64,000 nt of DNA from Candidatus Peregrinibacteria bacterium (lineage in GTDB: Bacteria > Patescibacteriota > Gracilibacteria > UBA1369 > LOWO2-01-FULL-3): positions 62,001-126,000 of the forward strand of contig JABIJZ010000004.1 in NCBI GenBank assembly GCA_018655275.1, read 5' to 3'. Below the pieces are notes generated by a model. The model saw nothing but the letters and a program-made list of their open reading frames with translations. It was not told where the DNA came from and searched no databases. Positions 57,314 to 64,000 of this stretch are shown in pieces (position 1 is the first letter of the stretch; every line of letters begins with the position of its first letter). Position numbers and translations under genes: made by a program.

Positions 57314-57410
57314 GTGGGGAACTTGACTTGCAGGACAAAAAAAGGACAAGGTGAAAAGTCGATTTTGTTAAAGTAGAGCATGTCAACGGAAGTCAAGCAT
57401 AATCCCCCAC
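57314..57410. repeat. Interrupted long inverted repeat
   Basis: GTGGGG (57314-57319) then CTTGACTT (57322-57329) on the left pair with AAGTCAAG (57390-57397) and CCCCAC (57405-57410) on the right, enclosing about 60 bp. No gene is visible in this 147-bp gap. It could be a structured 3' region or a remnant element. A smaller hairpin, CCTCCAAC with GTTGAGG near 57419-57440, could terminate transcripts from either side. Confidence 0.5.
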
Positions 57411-57451
57411 AATTGAATCCTCCAACGGATAGGTTGAGGGCTTTTATTTCG

Positions 57452-58702
57452 TCAATACCGTTGGATATCTGCGCCTAGTTTTCTTAATTTTGTGTCGATT
57501 TTTTCGTAACCTCTATCGATGTAGTTTACGTTTGAGATTTCTGTTTGGCCTTTTGCGGCTAGTGCTGCGATCACCATTGCAGCTCCTGCTCTGATGTCGT
57601 AGCTTGAGATTGGCATTCCGCGGAGTTTTGATTGGCCGATTACTAGGGCTTGGTGTGGATTTAGAATTTCGACCTGGGCTCCCATGTGCTCGAGTTCAGC
57701 TAGGTAGCTAAGACGTCCTTCGAATAAAGTTTCGAATATTTTTGAGACACCTTTTGCTTGGGTAAGGAGGACTGAGAATGGAGCTTGGAGGTCTGTTGGG
57801 AAACTTGGGTGAACGGCTGTTCTGATGTTTGTTGATTTCAGACTTTTATATCCTTTGATATGAGCTTCGGTTTCTCCGAGAGTGAAGTCCACGCCTATTT
57901 CATCGAATTTCTGCCAGAAACTTCCAAGATCTTTTGGATTTATTCCTTTTATTTTCACGTCGCCTTTTGTGATTGCAGCTGCTATGGCTATGGTTCCTGC
58001 TTCGAGATAATCGCCGGTCACTTTATACGTAGCTCCGTGGAGACTAGTAACACCTTTGATTTTCAATGTGTGTGAACCTATCCCTGTGATTTTGGCTCCC
58101 ATTTTGTTGAGGAATTTACATAAGTCTTGGACATGTGGTTCGGCTGCAGCAAGATTTATTGTTGTATTTCCTTTCGCGAAAATTGCAACCATTATCAGGT
58201 TCTCTGTGGCTGTTACTGAAAGTTCGGTCATTGTGATTTCAGCACCTTTTAACTCTTTTGCTTTGATCTTGAGCTCTTTTGATTCGTCTATAATTTCGCA
58301 TCCTAATTTTTCTAGGGCTATAGTGTGGGCAGCAACTGGCCGTTTCCCCAATACGCATCCTCCTGGAAAAGCCATTGATACTTTTTTGAAATTTGCTAGG
58401 AGTGGACCTATTAATAGAATTGATGCTCTCATTCTGCATACGTAATCGTCTAGAGGTCGTTTGTCTTTGAGGCCGCTTGGGTCTATTTCTAAGATATTGT
58501 TTTCGAAGCTGATCCGGACACCTATTCCGGTCATGATGTTTATCATTGAACGTATGTCTGCGATGTCTGGGACGTTTTTTAGAATTGTCTTCTCTTTTGA
58601 TAATAATGATGCGCACATTATTGGGAGTACGGCGTTTTTTGATCCCGAGATTTGAACCGTTCCTTTTAGAGCTTTCCCTCCTTTTACGATGAATTTTGCC
58701 AT
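57452..58702 (-). CDS. murA: UDP-N-acetylglucosamine 1-carboxyvinyltransferase
   Basis: A 416-aa protein, normal for MurA. It starts MAKFIVKGGKALKGTVQISG with the catalytic Lys in SGSKNAVLP. The PEP-binding Cys is in FPGGCVLGKRPVAAH near residue 115, so fosfomycin sensitivity is expected. The late segments HPSFPTDLQAPF and YDIRAGAAMVIAALAAKG are diagnostic. It makes enolpyruvyl-UDP-GlcNAc from PEP, the first committed step of peptidoglycan synthesis. It is monocistronic. Confidence 0.96.
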   Translation of the reverse strand: MAKFIVKGGKALKGTVQISGSKNAVLPIMCASLLSKEKTILKNVPDIADIRSMINIMTGIGVRISFENNILEIDPSGLKDKRPLDDYVCRMRASILLIGPLLANFKKVSMAFPGGCVLGKRPVAAHTIALEKLGCEIIDESKELKIKAKELKGAEITMTELSVTATENLIMVAIFAKGNTTINLAAAEPHVQDLCKFLNKMGAKITGIGSHTLKIKGVTSLHGATYKVTGDYLEAGTIAIAAAITKGDVKIKGINPKDLGSFWQKFDEIGVDFTLGETEAHIKGYKSLKSTNIRTAVHPSFPTDLQAPFSVLLTQAKGVSKIFETLFEGRLSYLAELEHMGAQVEILNPHQALVIGQSKLRGMPISSYDIRAGAAMVIAALAAKGQTEISNVNYIDRGYEKIDTKLRKLGADIQRY

Positions 58703-58796
58703 ATGGTTGCTGTATTATTGCTATTTACCTGAGAATTGTAGCTTTTTTTGGTTAACGGGTCAATTTCAGGTTATATGTTGGTGAAAAGTAGTAAAG

Positions 58797-58899
58797 AATT
58801 TCCAAATATTATTCAGTTTGGCCACCTCGGCTACATGTACGCCTCGGTGGTTTTAGAGCATCATGATGCTCTAAAAGCTGAATGAAATATTTGGAAATT
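58797..58899. repeat. 103-bp three-way-junction element (dispersed hairpin copy 2)
   Basis: An outer inverted repeat of about 20 bp, AATTTCCAAATATTATTCAG (58797-58816) with its near-complement (58878-58899), encloses two hairpins. The first (58822-58850) contains the 28 bp shared with 10090-10117. The second is a perfect 26-bp palindrome (58851-58876) with half-site TTTTAGAGCATCA. It lies in the 298-bp gap between murA and the SLH-type gene, which otherwise holds only their promoter regions. Confidence 0.8.
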
Positions 58900-58950
58900 T
58901 TAGCCCCTTTTCATCCAATGAATTAACTCTGTAATTCACCTTATATAGGG

Positions 58951-58979
58951 TTGAGAAATGGGCTGTTTTTTGGTATAAT
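58951..58979 (+). promoter_or_regulatory. Promoter of the SLH-type gene
   Basis: TTGAGA (58951-58956), 17 bp ending in GTTTTTTGG, TATAAT (58974-58979), with a leader of about 15 nt to the ATG at 59001. Confidence 0.8.
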
Positions 58980-59000
58980 TACAGGAAACAAAAAATAAAA

Positions 59001-60320
59001 ATGAAAAAGAAAAACTACCTTAAAATCAATCCTCTTGTGTTCGTGTGTGGCCTCGTTATTTCGGGGTATTTATTCGCGAGTATTGTTGGGGCATTTTCTG
59101 AGGGGAGTTTGTTTCAGGGGTCTGTTCTTTCTCTTTTTAATAAAATAGGAGTAACGGACTATCAGGCTGAATATCCGGATTTGGGAATTGAGAAAATCAC
59201 TTTGATTAAATCTACAAATCCTTCCGGGAATTTTCCTTATTATAAATACAAAGCAACCGTTGTTTTGAGAAATTATGGTGAAGGCCTTGATAAGGCTGAA
59301 GTTACCATCAATGCGGGCAAAGGCCAGAAATCTGCTTTTGTTAGAAATGAGTTGTATGGGCTGACTTTGCCTAAAGGTGAAAGGTTTATTTTCGATGATT
59401 ATGAGGTTTTGATGGCTCAAGGAGCGAATTATAAATCTTTTGATTTTGAAATTGATGTGAAAGATCAAGGAGATCGTGACGCTGGCAACAACTCTTATAC
59501 TGCTGGGGCTTTTGAAGAGCCAGCGAACCTGCAGTCTTTTGAGATTAGTGCTTACGATAACGATGAGGATTTCGATTTTGATTATCGTTTGGCTAACAAG
59601 TATGAAGCTGACTTGAGTGAGGCGGGAATGCTGATGTGTGTCGCTGAAAATTATAGAGGTTTTGAAGAGAACGATATGAGGTATGCAGAAGTTGATACTA
59701 CTAAAGATGTTTATAGTTATTATAAAATTAAGGCTTCTGAGGAATTAATTGTTGATGAAGAGTTTGAATGCGATGAGGTTCGTGCAAATGCTGTACGAGA
59801 AGATTTTGACCTTGATGAGGAATACGTTGTGTTCCTGAAAGGGGTTTTGGAAGATGGGTCTTTTGCGGTTAGCAATGCCCTTTATCTTCCTGAGCAGGAG
59901 TACATGAATAGAGCTGAGTTTACAAAGCTGTTTGTGGATTACACAGGGCTTGAGATTTATACTGACGGGCAATATTACTATAAAGACGTTTTTGGAGAGG
60001 AATGGTACGCACCTTATGTGCAAACAATGTTCAATCATGGACTTCTTCCTTCTCCTATAGATTTCCGATTTAGAGGTGACGATGCGATGCACCGTGGCGA
60101 TATTTTGGAGCCGCTGCTTCATTATTTTGATGCTGATCTTTTTGTAGAGGATGGAGCTCCTCATTTTCACGATGTCCAAAAAAATTCTGACGATTATTTC
60201 TTTGTAGAGTCTCTTTATTCGAATGTGAAAGCCAGTTCTTTTGGCATTTATTTCCATCCGGACAAGAGAGCTTCTCGACATTTCCTTAAATATTTAATAG
60301 ATGAGTTTGCCAATGAGTAA
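59001..60320 (+). CDS. Exported protein with S-layer-homology-like C-terminus
   Basis: A 439-aa protein with an N-terminal signal/anchor (residues about 10-31). Residues about 50-160 resemble a CARDB-type adhesive domain (YKATVVLRNYGEGLDKAEVT). Residues about 310-435 resemble SLH repeats (MNRAEFTKLFVDYTGL, YKDVFGEEWYAPYVQTMFNH, FRGDDAMHRGDILEPLL). It is acidic overall. It is probably a cell-envelope protein bound to the wall or S-layer. The next gene overlaps its 3' end, so the two are translationally coupled. Confidence 0.75.
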   Translation: MKKKNYLKINPLVFVCGLVISGYLFASIVGAFSEGSLFQGSVLSLFNKIGVTDYQAEYPDLGIEKITLIKSTNPSGNFPYYKYKATVVLRNYGEGLDKAEVTINAGKGQKSAFVRNELYGLTLPKGERFIFDDYEVLMAQGANYKSFDFEIDVKDQGDRDAGNNSYTAGAFEEPANLQSFEISAYDNDEDFDFDYRLANKYEADLSEAGMLMCVAENYRGFEENDMRYAEVDTTKDVYSYYKIKASEELIVDEEFECDEVRANAVREDFDLDEEYVVFLKGVLEDGSFAVSNALYLPEQEYMNRAEFTKLFVDYTGLEIYTDGQYYYKDVFGEEWYAPYVQTMFNHGLLPSPIDFRFRGDDAMHRGDILEPLLHYFDADLFVEDGAPHFHDVQKNSDDYFFVESLYSNVKASSFGIYFHPDKRASRHFLKYLIDEFANE

Positions 60321-61308
60321 AATCAGCTTGAAAACGATTGCCACTTTTGTGGGCGGATATTTACTATTCGTTTTTGCTGTTGGTACGTTGGTTTTGTATG
60401 GACCATCTAAGGAGATTCAAGGACATACCGCTGTTCTGAAAATTCAAGATCGTGGTGAGGTTGAGATTGGAGTTGGGGTTGAAGTGGAAGAAGAAGAAAT
60501 CGTCGAAGAAGTTTTGGTTGAGCCTGTGGAGAAAATCGAAGTTGTGGAAGAGGTCGAGGTGGTTGTTGCGATTGAGGAAAAGCCTGAAGTCGTTGTCGAG
60601 CCTGTTCTTCCAGTAGATCCAGCTCATATGACTCATATATTTGAAGCTGCTGTTGGAACCATGGAAAAGATTGCGGAAGTTGTTGAATTGGAGGCTGCGG
60701 TAGCCGAGGTGTTTGAAGTTGAGGAGGTTGAAGTGATTGAAGAAGTGGAAGTTGCCAAGTTGACAATTAAAAGACCTGTACCAATAAGTCCTTTCCAAAT
60801 GTTTAGTATATTCTCGACATTGGTCGAGATTGTTAATGAAGTTGAGGAAGAAATTGAGGCTGAGCTGTTTGAAGCTGGTGCTTTCTCAATAGATTTTGAC
60901 GAGCCAGAAGTGGAAGAAGTTGAGGCTTATACAAGATTGGTCAATGTTGCAAATTTAACTGTTGCGGCGAATGAAGAATCTATCCGTTTGAAAAATATTT
61001 CTTTGAGAATTAATGGTGTTGGTGATGATAGTTTGGAAAACTTTGTGGTGGTTTATGACTCTGGAGTTGAGATTGAGGGTAGTATTGAAAATGGATATGT
61101 TCATTTCGAAGGTGTTGATAAAAAGATCTGGCCTGGATACGAAGAATCTTTCAGCTTTTATGCTGACGTATCAGGTGAGGTTGAAAGTGGGGATTCGTTG
61201 ACGCTCGAGGTTGTGGGTTCTTATGATGTTGAGGTCACTAGCAGAGGCGAAGTCACGCCTTACACTGGAAGACCTGGGTTAGAAAGTCCTGCCCTGTTGA
61301 TCAAGTAA
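60313..61308 (+). CDS. Membrane-anchored Glu/Val-rich protein
   Basis: A 331-aa protein from the ATG at 60313, overlapping the previous gene by 8 bp; an ATG at 60301 is also possible. One membrane helix spans residues about 9-30. A long Glu/Val low-complexity region (residues about 45-210, runs like VEEEEIVEEVLVEPVEKIE) leads to a C-terminal beta domain of about 120 residues (TVAANEESIRLKNISLRING). The Glu/Val region may be an extended, highly negative spacer. It is coexpressed with the SLH-type protein, so an envelope role is likely. Confidence 0.7.
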   Translation: MSKISLKTIATFVGGYLLFVFAVGTLVLYGPSKEIQGHTAVLKIQDRGEVEIGVGVEVEEEEIVEEVLVEPVEKIEVVEEVEVVVAIEEKPEVVVEPVLPVDPAHMTHIFEAAVGTMEKIAEVVELEAAVAEVFEVEEVEVIEEVEVAKLTIKRPVPISPFQMFSIFSTLVEIVNEVEEEIEAELFEAGAFSIDFDEPEVEEVEAYTRLVNVANLTVAANEESIRLKNISLRINGVGDDSLENFVVVYDSGVEIEGSIENGYVHFEGVDKKIWPGYEESFSFYADVSGEVESGDSLTLEVVGSYDVEVTSRGEVTPYTGRPGLESPALLIK

Positions 61309-62854
61309 GTTTGTTTCGATATTGGATTGCTTCTAGTATGTGGCTTTCTGTTATTTCGGTTGGGGTTCTTTCGTGAGATGCGGCTTCGAGATCGGCGATT
61401 GTCTGGGCGACTTTGATGGTTTTGAGATACCCTCGGTTTGAGAGGCTGAGGCTTGAAGCTGCTGTGTCTAGGATTGATTTGGCTTTTTTGGTAAGTGCGC
61501 AGAAATGTTTGATTTGTTCTGCGGAGAGTTCTGAGTTTGAATTTACGGGGAGGGTTTTGTAACGGGTTTGTTGGTGGTTGGTGGCTGTGCTGATTTTTTG
61601 TTTTATTTCAGTTTCTTGTTTTTGGCTTTCGTCGTCGAGGAATGATTTTATTGAGATTTGGGGAACGTCTATGAAAATATCGAATCTATCTAAAAGGGGG
61701 CCTGAGATTTTGTTTTGGTATTTTTTTATTTGTTTTGGGGTGCATCTGCAGGTTTTGTTTTTGACTGTGAAATGGCCGCATGGACAATTATTCATTGCTG
61801 CTATTAATGTGAATTTTGCGGGAAATGTTTGTGTGGAGTTGGCTCTGTTTATATTTATATATCCATCTTCTAGTGGTTGCCTTAAGACCTCCAACACATC
61901 TCTCGGGAATTCTGTGATCTCGTCGAGGAAAAGGACTCCTCTATTTGCCAATGTTATTTCGCCTGGCTTGATGTTGTTCCCTCCTCCAACAATTGCGATC
62001 TTGGAAGCTGTGTGGTGGACTTCGCGGAATGGTCTTTGGGTTATGAGAGGGACATCTTTTGGGAGGCGACCTGTTATTGAATAGATTTTTGTAACCTCTA
62101 CGACTTCTTCTTCAGTCATTTGGGGCAGAATGTTTTTGAATGCTCGTGCTAAGACGGTTTTGCCGCCACCTGGGGCTCCGCGGAGCAGTACGTTGTGCCC
62201 GCCTGTTGCTGCTATGATTAATGCTCTTTTTGCGTTTTCAAGGCCGTATATTTGGGAGAAAGTTGTTTCGTCTTGGAAGGATTCTGTTGGTTGCGCTGGC
62301 TCATAGTTTTTGAGGCCCTCCCCTACTATTTTGTGGATTTCGTTTCGGCCCTGGCAAAAATCTATGAACTTTTGTAACGAATCTAATCCGAAGATTTCGA
62401 TACCTTCTACTAGTGACGCTTCTACTACGTTTTCTTTGGGAAGGAAAACTTTTTTGAATCCTTTTTCTTTTGCTGCGTTTGTGATGGGTAGGATTCCTTT
62501 TATTGGTTTGATTTCGCCGTTTAGGGCGAGTTCTCCTATCACTATTGCGTCCTCGAGTCTATCTAAGGAAACTTGGTTTGAGGCAGCGAGAAGTGCTATG
62601 GCTATCGGCAAATCGAAGTTTGAGCCTTGTTTTTTTAATTCTGCTGGAGCGAGATTTACTGTCTTTTTTTCGATGGGGTATTTGAGTCCGCTGTTTTTGA
62701 TGGCGGAACGGACTCTTTCTTTGGATTCTTGGACGGAGATGTCTCCAAGCCCTACGATTTTGAATGAGGAAAGTCCACGGGAAATATCTGCTTCTACGTC
62801 TATGAGGTCGCAATTAAGTCCTGTTGCTGTGATTGATTGGATTTTTGCCGGCAT
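61301..62854 (-). CDS. comM: ComM/YifB-type Mg-chelatase-like AAA+ helicase
   Basis: A 517-aa protein. The N-terminal ChlI-like domain begins MPAKIQSITATGLNCDLIDV and includes DLPIAIALLAAS. The AAA+ core has Walker A GAPGGGKTVLARAF, Walker B ANRGVLFLDEITEFP, the Cys-rich NCPCGHFTVKNKTCRCTP and GPLLDRFDIFIDVP. The C-terminal Mg_chelatase_C region ends the protein. ComM is a branch-migration helicase that extends RecA-mediated integration of transforming DNA. It is preceded by repeat array G with a leader of about 15 nt, and overlaps the end of the convergent 331-aa gene by 8 bp. Confidence 0.94.
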   Translation of the reverse strand: MPAKIQSITATGLNCDLIDVEADISRGLSSFKIVGLGDISVQESKERVRSAIKNSGLKYPIEKKTVNLAPAELKKQGSNFDLPIAIALLAASNQVSLDRLEDAIVIGELALNGEIKPIKGILPITNAAKEKGFKKVFLPKENVVEASLVEGIEIFGLDSLQKFIDFCQGRNEIHKIVGEGLKNYEPAQPTESFQDETTFSQIYGLENAKRALIIAATGGHNVLLRGAPGGGKTVLARAFKNILPQMTEEEVVEVTKIYSITGRLPKDVPLITQRPFREVHHTASKIAIVGGGNNIKPGEITLANRGVLFLDEITEFPRDVLEVLRQPLEDGYININRANSTQTFPAKFTLIAAMNNCPCGHFTVKNKTCRCTPKQIKKYQNKISGPLLDRFDIFIDVPQISIKSFLDDESQKQETEIKQKISTATNHQQTRYKTLPVNSNSELSAEQIKHFCALTKKAKSILDTAASSLSLSNRGYLKTIKVAQTIADLEAASHERTPTEITESHILEAIQYRNKLT

Positions 62855-62875
62855 GATGGGTGAGTTAAAAACCCC

Positions 62876-62941
62876 ATTATGCCTGGGAGACCTTACAGAA
62901 AACTTAATTTTTCCTTAAATTTTGCTTAAGTTTTTCTTAAA
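62876..62941 (-). promoter_or_regulatory. 11-bp repeat array promoter G (comM)
   Basis: On the minus strand there are five 11-bp units from 62941 down to 62887: TTTAAGAAAAA, CTTAAGCAAAA, TTTAAGGAAAA, ATTAAGTTTTC and TGTAAGGTCTC. After exactly 5 bp comes CATAAT (62876-62881), here preceded by AGG instead of TGR. The start is near 62869, about 15 nt before the comM ATG. Confidence 0.8.
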
Positions 62942-63866
62942 AGTTGAGTTGGAAGAATTTTTCGCCTGATTTGAAGTAGAGGGTTTCGCCGTTTTTGCCG
63001 GCTACTATGTTTGAAGGTTTATATAGGAGCATGTTGGTTGTGAGAAGTTCTTGGGTTTGGTTTGTTTCGGGATTGTATTCTTCAAAGAGCCATTGGGTTT
63101 CGAGTTTTGAGATTAGTATTAGGACGTTTTTTGGGGTCCAATATGCGGATTCGAATTTTGCGTTTTCGTTTAGGGTTGTGACTAGATTTTGGCTTATGAC
63201 TTTTGTTGAGAGTTGGTTTTGTTGGTCACGTGTTTTTATAAGGAAATATTTTCCGTTTGGGGAAACTTTTAATGCGATTGCTGAATAATTTGCGTCTGCT
63301 ATGTTTTGTGTTTGCTTCGACTGTGTCTTGATGTAGGTGACTGTGTTTGTTAGAAGTACTGCTGCGTTGTTGCCGCTTAGGAGTTGGTAATCTTTTGGTT
63401 TTTTGGGGAAATAAATTATTGCTCGATCGGGAGTGTCTTCTTCAACTAATTTCCAGTTGTGATTTTTTTCGTTGTATTGGATGTCATATTTTTTGTGGGG
63501 ATATTTTGTGGGAGATTCTGGGATTTTTTCGATTGTTCCTAGGTGGGGATCTCTTTTTAGCTCTGGGTAAACTTCTGTTGATGTCCATAGGTTTACCTCT
63601 ATGTTTTCTTTGATTGATTTGTAGCCTGTTTTGTAAAAGCTTATGAATTTAGGGCCTGTTTCGGTTTTGATCACGCATGGAGCGTCTTCGCATTGGTAAG
63701 TGCCTTGGTCAAAAACGACAACCTCGTATGGTGGGTTTTCGTATACTTCGATTTTTCCGAAATCGAGAAAGCGGATCCACCCGATATAGCCCAAGATTAG
63801 GATGATGGGGATGGCTATTAATATTATTTTCTTTTTTTTGTTGCTAGAGCTTGGCTCGTCGATCAT
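62937..63866 (-). CDS. PEGA-domain, membrane-anchored beta-propeller-like protein
   Basis: A 309-aa protein from the ATG at 63866 (MIDEPSSSNKKKKIILIAIP); the longer reading frame to 63941 starts before the predicted transcription start. One membrane helix spans residues about 14-32. A PEGA-like domain follows (about 40-95, with YEVVVFDQGTYQCEDAPCVI). The rest resembles WD40-like propeller blades (ALKVSPNGKYFLIKTRD, YWTPKNVLILISK). It is probably extracytoplasmic and of unknown function. It lies upstream of comM on the same strand, and its last bases overlap array G. Confidence 0.72.
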   Translation of the reverse strand: MIDEPSSSNKKKKIILIAIPIILILGYIGWIRFLDFGKIEVYENPPYEVVVFDQGTYQCEDAPCVIKTETGPKFISFYKTGYKSIKENIEVNLWTSTEVYPELKRDPHLGTIEKIPESPTKYPHKKYDIQYNEKNHNWKLVEEDTPDRAIIYFPKKPKDYQLLSGNNAAVLLTNTVTYIKTQSKQTQNIADANYSAIALKVSPNGKYFLIKTRDQQNQLSTKVISQNLVTTLNENAKFESAYWTPKNVLILISKLETQWLFEEYNPETNQTQELLTTNMLLYKPSNIVAGKNGETLYFKSGEKFFQLNF

Positions 63867-63912
63867 AGGATGGGGATGTGGTTTATTTCTATCGGCCTTT
63901 GTCGCGAGTCCA

Positions 63913-63941
63913 ATAATATGCCAATAAATGTGATTCTCCAA
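63913..63941 (-). promoter_or_regulatory. Promoter of the PEGA-domain gene
   Basis: On the minus strand TTGGAG (63936-63941), 17 bp, TATTAT (63913-63918), giving a leader of about 40 nt to the ATG at 63866. The remaining 59 bp to the window end show nothing I can support. Confidence 0.55.
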
Positions 63942-64000
63942 CTTTTTGTTGTTTGGGTTTTCTCCAGGTATGTTAAAGCTGTTTTGATTATGCGTTGGGT

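Noticed and set aside
2671-62941. 11-bp arrays as simple UP elements (phased A-tracts)
   Set aside because: Kept as an alternative but disfavoured: the TTTAAG/TGTAAGGT bases are conserved, the -35 is missing and targets share a function, which fits an activator better.
1-64000. UGA recoding to glycine, as in Gracilibacteria/Absconditabacteria
   Set aside because: Conserved genes such as ppdK and dprA end at UGA at the expected length and no conserved gene is interrupted by in-frame UGA.

Overview
The window is bacterial, moderately AT-rich and read with the standard code: UGA is a true stop, for example at the ends of ppdK and dprA. The gene content suggests a Candidate Phyla Radiation (Patescibacteria) genome, most likely Peregrinibacteria-like, and not the UGA-recoding Gracilibacteria. 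Supporting points are the Cys-rich zinc-ribbon protein at 45.4-47.0 kb, a type IV pilus/competence gene set, many secreted or anchored proteins of unknown function, and a small set of central-metabolism genes. The lineage call is inference. No prophage, insertion sequence or CRISPR array was seen.

Layout. 0-1.7 kb: a minus-strand operon of unknown proteins, one with a peptidoglycan-binding domain. 1.8-5.7 kb: EamA transporter, secreted lamin-tail/cohesin-like/dockerin protein, tail-anchored protein, polyprenol-kinase-like protein. 5.7-9.9 kb: glutamate dehydrogenase and pyruvate phosphate dikinase. 10-20.5 kb: NAD kinase, glycosyltransferase, dprA, an MFS transporter, pilB, nusA, recX, recA. 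20.8-24 kb: purM, ftsE, a Xer recombinase, cytidine deaminase. 24-30.6 kb: small unknown genes, dgt, nrdR, an L,D-transpeptidase, pcrA. 30.8-38.3 kb: a foreign-looking M23 peptidase, ctpA, a Ca2+/cation exchanger, a Tat-type lipoprotein, pckG. 38.4-47 kb: lineage-specific proteins including one of 1363 aa. 47-48.6 kb: a compact tRNA-like RNA, two tRNA-Ser genes, an Rrf2 regulator, a PPC-domain protein. 48.6-64 kb: a B3/4-ArgRS fusion, a CBS-domain transporter, a ComEC-like nuclease, a queuosine-precursor transporter, murA, an SLH-type envelope pair, comM and a PEGA-domain protein.

The main discovery candidate is a promoter class seen seven times. Each copy has four or five tandem 11-bp units (TTTAAG + 5 nt), ends in a conserved TGTAAGGT unit, and is followed exactly 5 bp later by an extended -10 element (TGN + TANNNT) with no -35. 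The spacing resembles PhoB/OmpR-type activator promoters. Four of the seven copies precede transformation genes: dprA, recA-recX, the comEC-like nuclease and comM. The others precede a secreted dockerin protein, a 154-aa membrane-anchored protein and the tRNA-like RNA. I infer an undescribed competence regulon; the regulator is not in the window.

A second pattern is leaderless expression. About ten genes have a good -10 hexamer only 6-9 nt before the ATG and no Shine-Dalgarno sequence. The clear exception is the GC-richer M23 peptidase gene, which has a canonical AGGAG and is probably acquired. Metabolically, GDH, PPDK and GTP-dependent PEPCK link amino-acid carbon to PEP, while MurA, L,D-transpeptidase and M23 peptidase indicate a peptidoglycan wall.
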